A stretch of 64,000 bases of DNA, taken from NCBI GenBank assembly GCA_903912445.1, contig CAIWHP010000141.1, positions 1 to 64,000 of the forward strand, written 5' to 3'. Source of the stretch: an uncultured Lentisphaerota bacterium. Its GTDB lineage: Bacteria > Verrucomicrobiota > Kiritimatiellia > CAIQIC01. The position numbers were made by a program, and so were the translations under genes. This document shows positions 61,499 through 64,000 of this stretch, piece after piece (within the stretch, counting starts at the first letter, position 1; the number at the start of each line of letters is the position of its first letter). The notes under the pieces were generated by a model. That model was not told where the DNA came from. It did no database searches and saw nothing but the letters and a program-made list of their open reading frames with translations.

Positions 61499-62071
61499 TT
61501 ACTTCCCCGGGTGTTCGCGCAGCCATTCGTGGATCGGTTTGTTCTCGATGAACAGGTTCTCGATTTGGGCGTGAGTACCGCGAATACGGACGGTGACGTG
61601 GCAGTTCTTCTTGGCTCGGCGGCTGTGCTCGCGGTAGGCAGCCTCGGCGGCCGGCGCCTTATTCTCGGTCATGTAAAAGCGGTCAAGGCCGGTCCAGTTG
61701 ATGTGAACCTCCCCCTTCTTGAGATCGGGCCAGCCCACGTGGACCCGCACGGCGACCTGGCCGGCAGGCGCTTCGCGTTCGAGGCGTTCAACGATGGCGA
61801 AGCCGTTGGTGTCGGTGCCGAGCACGGCGAAGGCTTTCCGGTCATAGTGCCATTGGTTGGCATCCGGAACCTTGATCAGGCCCGGTTCCAGACCCAGCCA
61901 CACATAGCGGCCGCGGAAGGCATCGGCGGGATCCACCGGCCGCGTCTTGAATTTGTAGACCTGCCCATCTCGCAGGGTCCATTCGCGCTCGATGAGCAAC
62001 CACGCGGGCACGGCGAGCTGGGCGGCGACGACCACAGCGAAGCCGAGCAGGGTCAGATCACGCTTGTTCAT
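61499..62071 (-). CDS. GDYXXLXY-domain membrane-anchored protein
   Basis: A 190-residue protein with an N-terminal hydrophobic helix (LLGFAVVVAAQLAVPAWLL) and a periplasmic domain. The family name motif reads GRYVWLGL here (GDYxxLxY in others): the Asp is Arg and the last Tyr is Leu. The preceding DPADAFRGR is a typical lead-in. These proteins are almost always next to a DUF2157 membrane protein, as here (14-base overlap), so the two act together. The function is unknown. Confidence 0.85.
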   Translation of the reverse strand: MNKRDLTLLGFAVVVAAQLAVPAWLLIEREWTLRDGQVYKFKTRPVDPADAFRGRYVWLGLEPGLIKVPDANQWHYDRKAFAVLGTDTNGFAIVERLEREAPAGQVAVRVHVGWPDLKKGEVHINWTGLDRFYMTENKAPAAEAAYREHSRRAKKNCHVTVRIRGTHAQIENLFIENKPIHEWLREHPGK

Positions 62072-63386
62072 GATTCGCTCCTTTACGGCGCAGCATGACG
62101 AGGTTCGCGACCAGGAAGGCGACGCCTAGTCCGATGAAGATCAGGCCGCGCAGCAGGAAGTTCAGGTCGGTATCGAAGAATCGCGCCACGATCAACGCGG
62201 TGACGGCGAGTAGACCCACATTCATCTGGCCCTGCTTGTTGATGCGGATGCCGGTGACCAGCAGCCAAAGGCCGGCGACGAGCAGGTAAAGGTCGAACAA
62301 GCCGGCGGAAGGCGCATAGGTTTCCGTCATGCTGGCGAGGGCGTAGCCGAGGATGGCAAGTATCGGCGTGAGGCCAAAGAGCAGGCCGAGCGGTGTCTTG
62401 CGGCGCACTGTCATGCCAAGCAACACGATGGCGGCAATCGGAATCAGGCTGCCAAGGACAACATCGGGAATGACACGCCACCCGGAATGGTGGAAGCGAT
62501 CCCAATACCAGTAGTGCCACCCGATCTCCTTCCACGGCCACTCAAAGGTTAGCATGAACGCAAGGACGAGCACGCCAGCGGCGCCGAAGTGGCGTAGCGG
62601 GCGCGTCCAAAAGCCCTCGGCGTCGGCGCACCAGAATTCGCCGGCGAGGAACAGCAGCGCGAACAGGCCCGCGTAAAGCATGACCCAGAGGCCGGGCAGC
62701 ACGCGCTCGATCGTCACGCCGGCGGCCACCGTGACGCTGATACAGAGCGCCCAGAGCAGCAGTGTCGGGCGCACCTCGTAGCGGCCGGCGCGCAGCCACT
62801 GTGCGAGCAGCGGCAGGACCAGCGCGGCCAGCGGCCAGTAGCCGGCGGCGAAGCCATCCTCCCAGCGCAGGTGGCACGCCCACTCGGTGATGCCCCAGAG
62901 GTAGAGCAGCGCGGGCACGACGGCGTTGAGCAGGTAGACCAGCGGCAGACCGAGCAGCGCCCACGTCAGCAGGAAGCGCGGCAGGTCGCCGGAAATGTTG
63001 TAGGTCTGCGCGATCAGCGCGATGCTCGCGCCGATCATCAGGAACAGCAGCGCGCCGGTGCCCTCGCGCCACGCGAGGCTTTGCGGCCGGTTGAACAGGG
63101 TCCACGCCACAAGGCCCTGCGCCAGCACGAGCGGCAGGAACGAAAGTCCCGCGCGCACCGGCCGGGACAGGTCCTCCCAGTTGTGCGCCATCACGAGGAG
63201 GATGCCCGCGCCGATCAGCAACGCGCCGAGCACGCCGAAGATGAGCACCGCGAGCCGCGCCGGCCGCGCCGGCTCGACCGGCCCGTAATGCGCGCGCAAC
63301 CGCGCGTCGGCGTCGGGCGTCAGGATGCCCTGCGCCACCAGCCGCGGCAACTCGCTGTAGAGCCATTGAAGCGCTTTTTTGTTCAT
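62058..63386 (-). CDS. DUF2157 membrane protein
   Basis: A 442-residue inner-membrane protein with about 12 hydrophobic helices. The N-terminus (LQWLYSELPRLVAQGILTPDADARLRAHY) is the soluble DUF2157 domain, followed by FGVLGALLIGAGILLVMAHNW as the first helix. I chose the ATG at 63386 (MNKKALQWLY). It overlaps the GDYXXLXY gene by 14 bases. The pair may form a membrane complex of unknown task. The next gene upstream continues past the window edge on the same strand, with a 39-base gap. Confidence 0.88.
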   Translation of the reverse strand: MNKKALQWLYSELPRLVAQGILTPDADARLRAHYGPVEPARPARLAVLIFGVLGALLIGAGILLVMAHNWEDLSRPVRAGLSFLPLVLAQGLVAWTLFNRPQSLAWREGTGALLFLMIGASIALIAQTYNISGDLPRFLLTWALLGLPLVYLLNAVVPALLYLWGITEWACHLRWEDGFAAGYWPLAALVLPLLAQWLRAGRYEVRPTLLLWALCISVTVAAGVTIERVLPGLWVMLYAGLFALLFLAGEFWCADAEGFWTRPLRHFGAAGVLVLAFMLTFEWPWKEIGWHYWYWDRFHHSGWRVIPDVVLGSLIPIAAIVLLGMTVRRKTPLGLLFGLTPILAILGYALASMTETYAPSAGLFDLYLLVAGLWLLVTGIRINKQGQMNVGLLAVTALIVARFFDTDLNFLLRGLIFIGLGVAFLVANLVMLRRKGANHEQA

Positions 63387-63425
63387 GTTCAGATCCGATC
63401 TTGTCGACAAATACTTGTCATTGGG

Positions 63426-64000
63426 TCAACTGCCGGGAGTCCGTTGTCCGTTGATTTTTCCTGCGCTTCGCATGAAGGGGATGCCCAACAAGTCCAGTTT
63501 CTTGCCGCCATCCTTGTCGCGCTCATAACGGAAGACGCGCCAGAGCCAGGAGATCTTTTTGAAGCCGTCGATCTTGTGGTCGTAGGTGATGCCGGGGAAC
63601 AAGTCCACCGTGACATCGCCGTTGCTCCGCTCGTAGTGCCAAAGGTGCCAAAGGATGCGTGCCCGGGTGTAGTCGTTGGTGCCGCCCGCCGGCTGGGCCA
63701 GCGGAGCGACCTCGCGGGTGTAGTCATAGAGCCAGAGCACCACCGAACCGTCGGTGTTCAGACGGCCCTGCGCAGGCGTCTCGGCCTTGGCATAACTCCA
63801 TACAGGGAAGACACCGTGCGTGTACTTCTCCTCACGTACCGGCGGCAGGCGCGGCTTGGGCGCAGCCGCTTTCTTCCGCTCCCCGGCGGGCGGGTGCTGG
63901 AGCGTCGCAGGGCGGTAAAAAGCTTCGTTGCGATACCAGCAGAACGGGATGCAGAAGAAATCTTTGCCGTAGTGCATCCTGTCCCGCGCCACCTCGGGCG
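63426..64000 (-). CDS. hypothetical protein, N-terminus outside window
   Basis: The frame is open to the right edge, so this is the C-terminal part (about 191 residues). I do not recognise it. The visible part has FFCIPFCWYRNEAFYRP, a Pro/Lys-rich stretch (AGERKKAAAPKPRLPP), YTHGVFPVWSYAKAETP, then VVLWLYDYTREVAPL and WHLWHYERSNGDVTVDLFPGITYDHK. The many Trp and Tyr suggest a beta-rich surface or periplasmic domain. It ends 39 bases before the DUF2157 gene and probably shares its operon. Confidence 0.7.
   Translation of the reverse strand, partial: PEVARDRMHYGKDFFCIPFCWYRNEAFYRPATLQHPPAGERKKAAAPKPRLPPVREEKYTHGVFPVWSYAKAETPAQGRLNTDGSVVLWLYDYTREVAPLAQPAGGTNDYTRARILWHLWHYERSNGDVTVDLFPGITYDHKIDGFKKISWLWRVFRYERDKDGGKKLDLLGIPFMRSAGKINGQRTPGS

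Noticed and set aside
61183-61551. 122-residue ORF over the degraded palindromic units
   Set aside because: Its reading comes from the repeat units, with no signs of a protein family.

Overview
This is a 64 kb, GC-rich chromosomal window dense with short-spaced genes. It probably comes from an anaerobic Gram-negative bacterium of the PVC superphylum, and my best guess is Kiritimatiellota or a near relative. The evidence is lipid A genes (lpxI, lpxB), a type II secretion/type IV pilus ATPase and platform gene, a decayed prepilin gene with the H-X9-DG tail common in PVC bacteria, secreted glycoside hydrolases, and an oxygen-sensitive type of [NiFe]-hydrogenase/heterodisulfide reductase operon. 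The phylum is inferred; no rRNA gene is present.

Layout. 0-4 kb: a truncated GH51 arabinofuranosidase, a GH16 hydrolase and an MFS transporter. 4-11 kb: housekeeping genes (prfA, rpmE, a nicotinamidase-like gene, trpC, an acyl-ACP thioesterase, tRNA-Ser, a repeat-rich membrane-anchored protein, trxA, an EamA transporter). 11-15 kb: a minus-strand dTDP-rhamnose/glycosyltransferase operon without rfbB. 15-20 kb: a prepilin pseudogene, an FHA and PEGA pair, nrdR. 20-29 kb: tkt, an FG-GAP protein, a cysteine-less TlpA-like protein, then the coupled lipid A block lpxI/Gfo-Idh/lpxB. 29-40 kb: an MshEN-like protein divergent from gspE-gspF, tRNA-Arg, and a DUF58/BatA-like pair. 41-46.5 kb: a glycerophosphodiesterase and a type III restriction-modification system. 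47-54 kb: the operon hdrC-hdrB-hdrA-mvhD-mvhG-mvhA. 54-64 kb: speA, nadB, a secreted FAD oxidoreductase, and a GDYXXLXY/DUF2157 membrane pair.

How genes work together. Many adjacent genes overlap by 4 to 14 bases (ATGA, GTGA), so translational coupling is widespread. The Hdr-Mvh operon encodes all six subunits of a flavin-based electron-bifurcating complex that would couple H2 to ferredoxin and a disulfide-like acceptor. The rhamnose operon and lipid A block supply the outer membrane. speA feeds polyamine synthesis and nadB feeds NAD synthesis.

The most interesting unexplained signal is a dispersed intergenic element: imperfect palindromes of about 18 bp, consensus TTTTCCA-N4-TTGGAAAA, in groups of two or three with a start-to-start period of about 30-35 bp. 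I find them at eight places. Other oddities are single-codon losses of key residues (RfbA metal-binding Asp to Val; nicotinamidase catalytic Cys to Gly), an AT-rich target-recognition segment inside the type III methyltransferase, and a long hairpin upstream of that gene.
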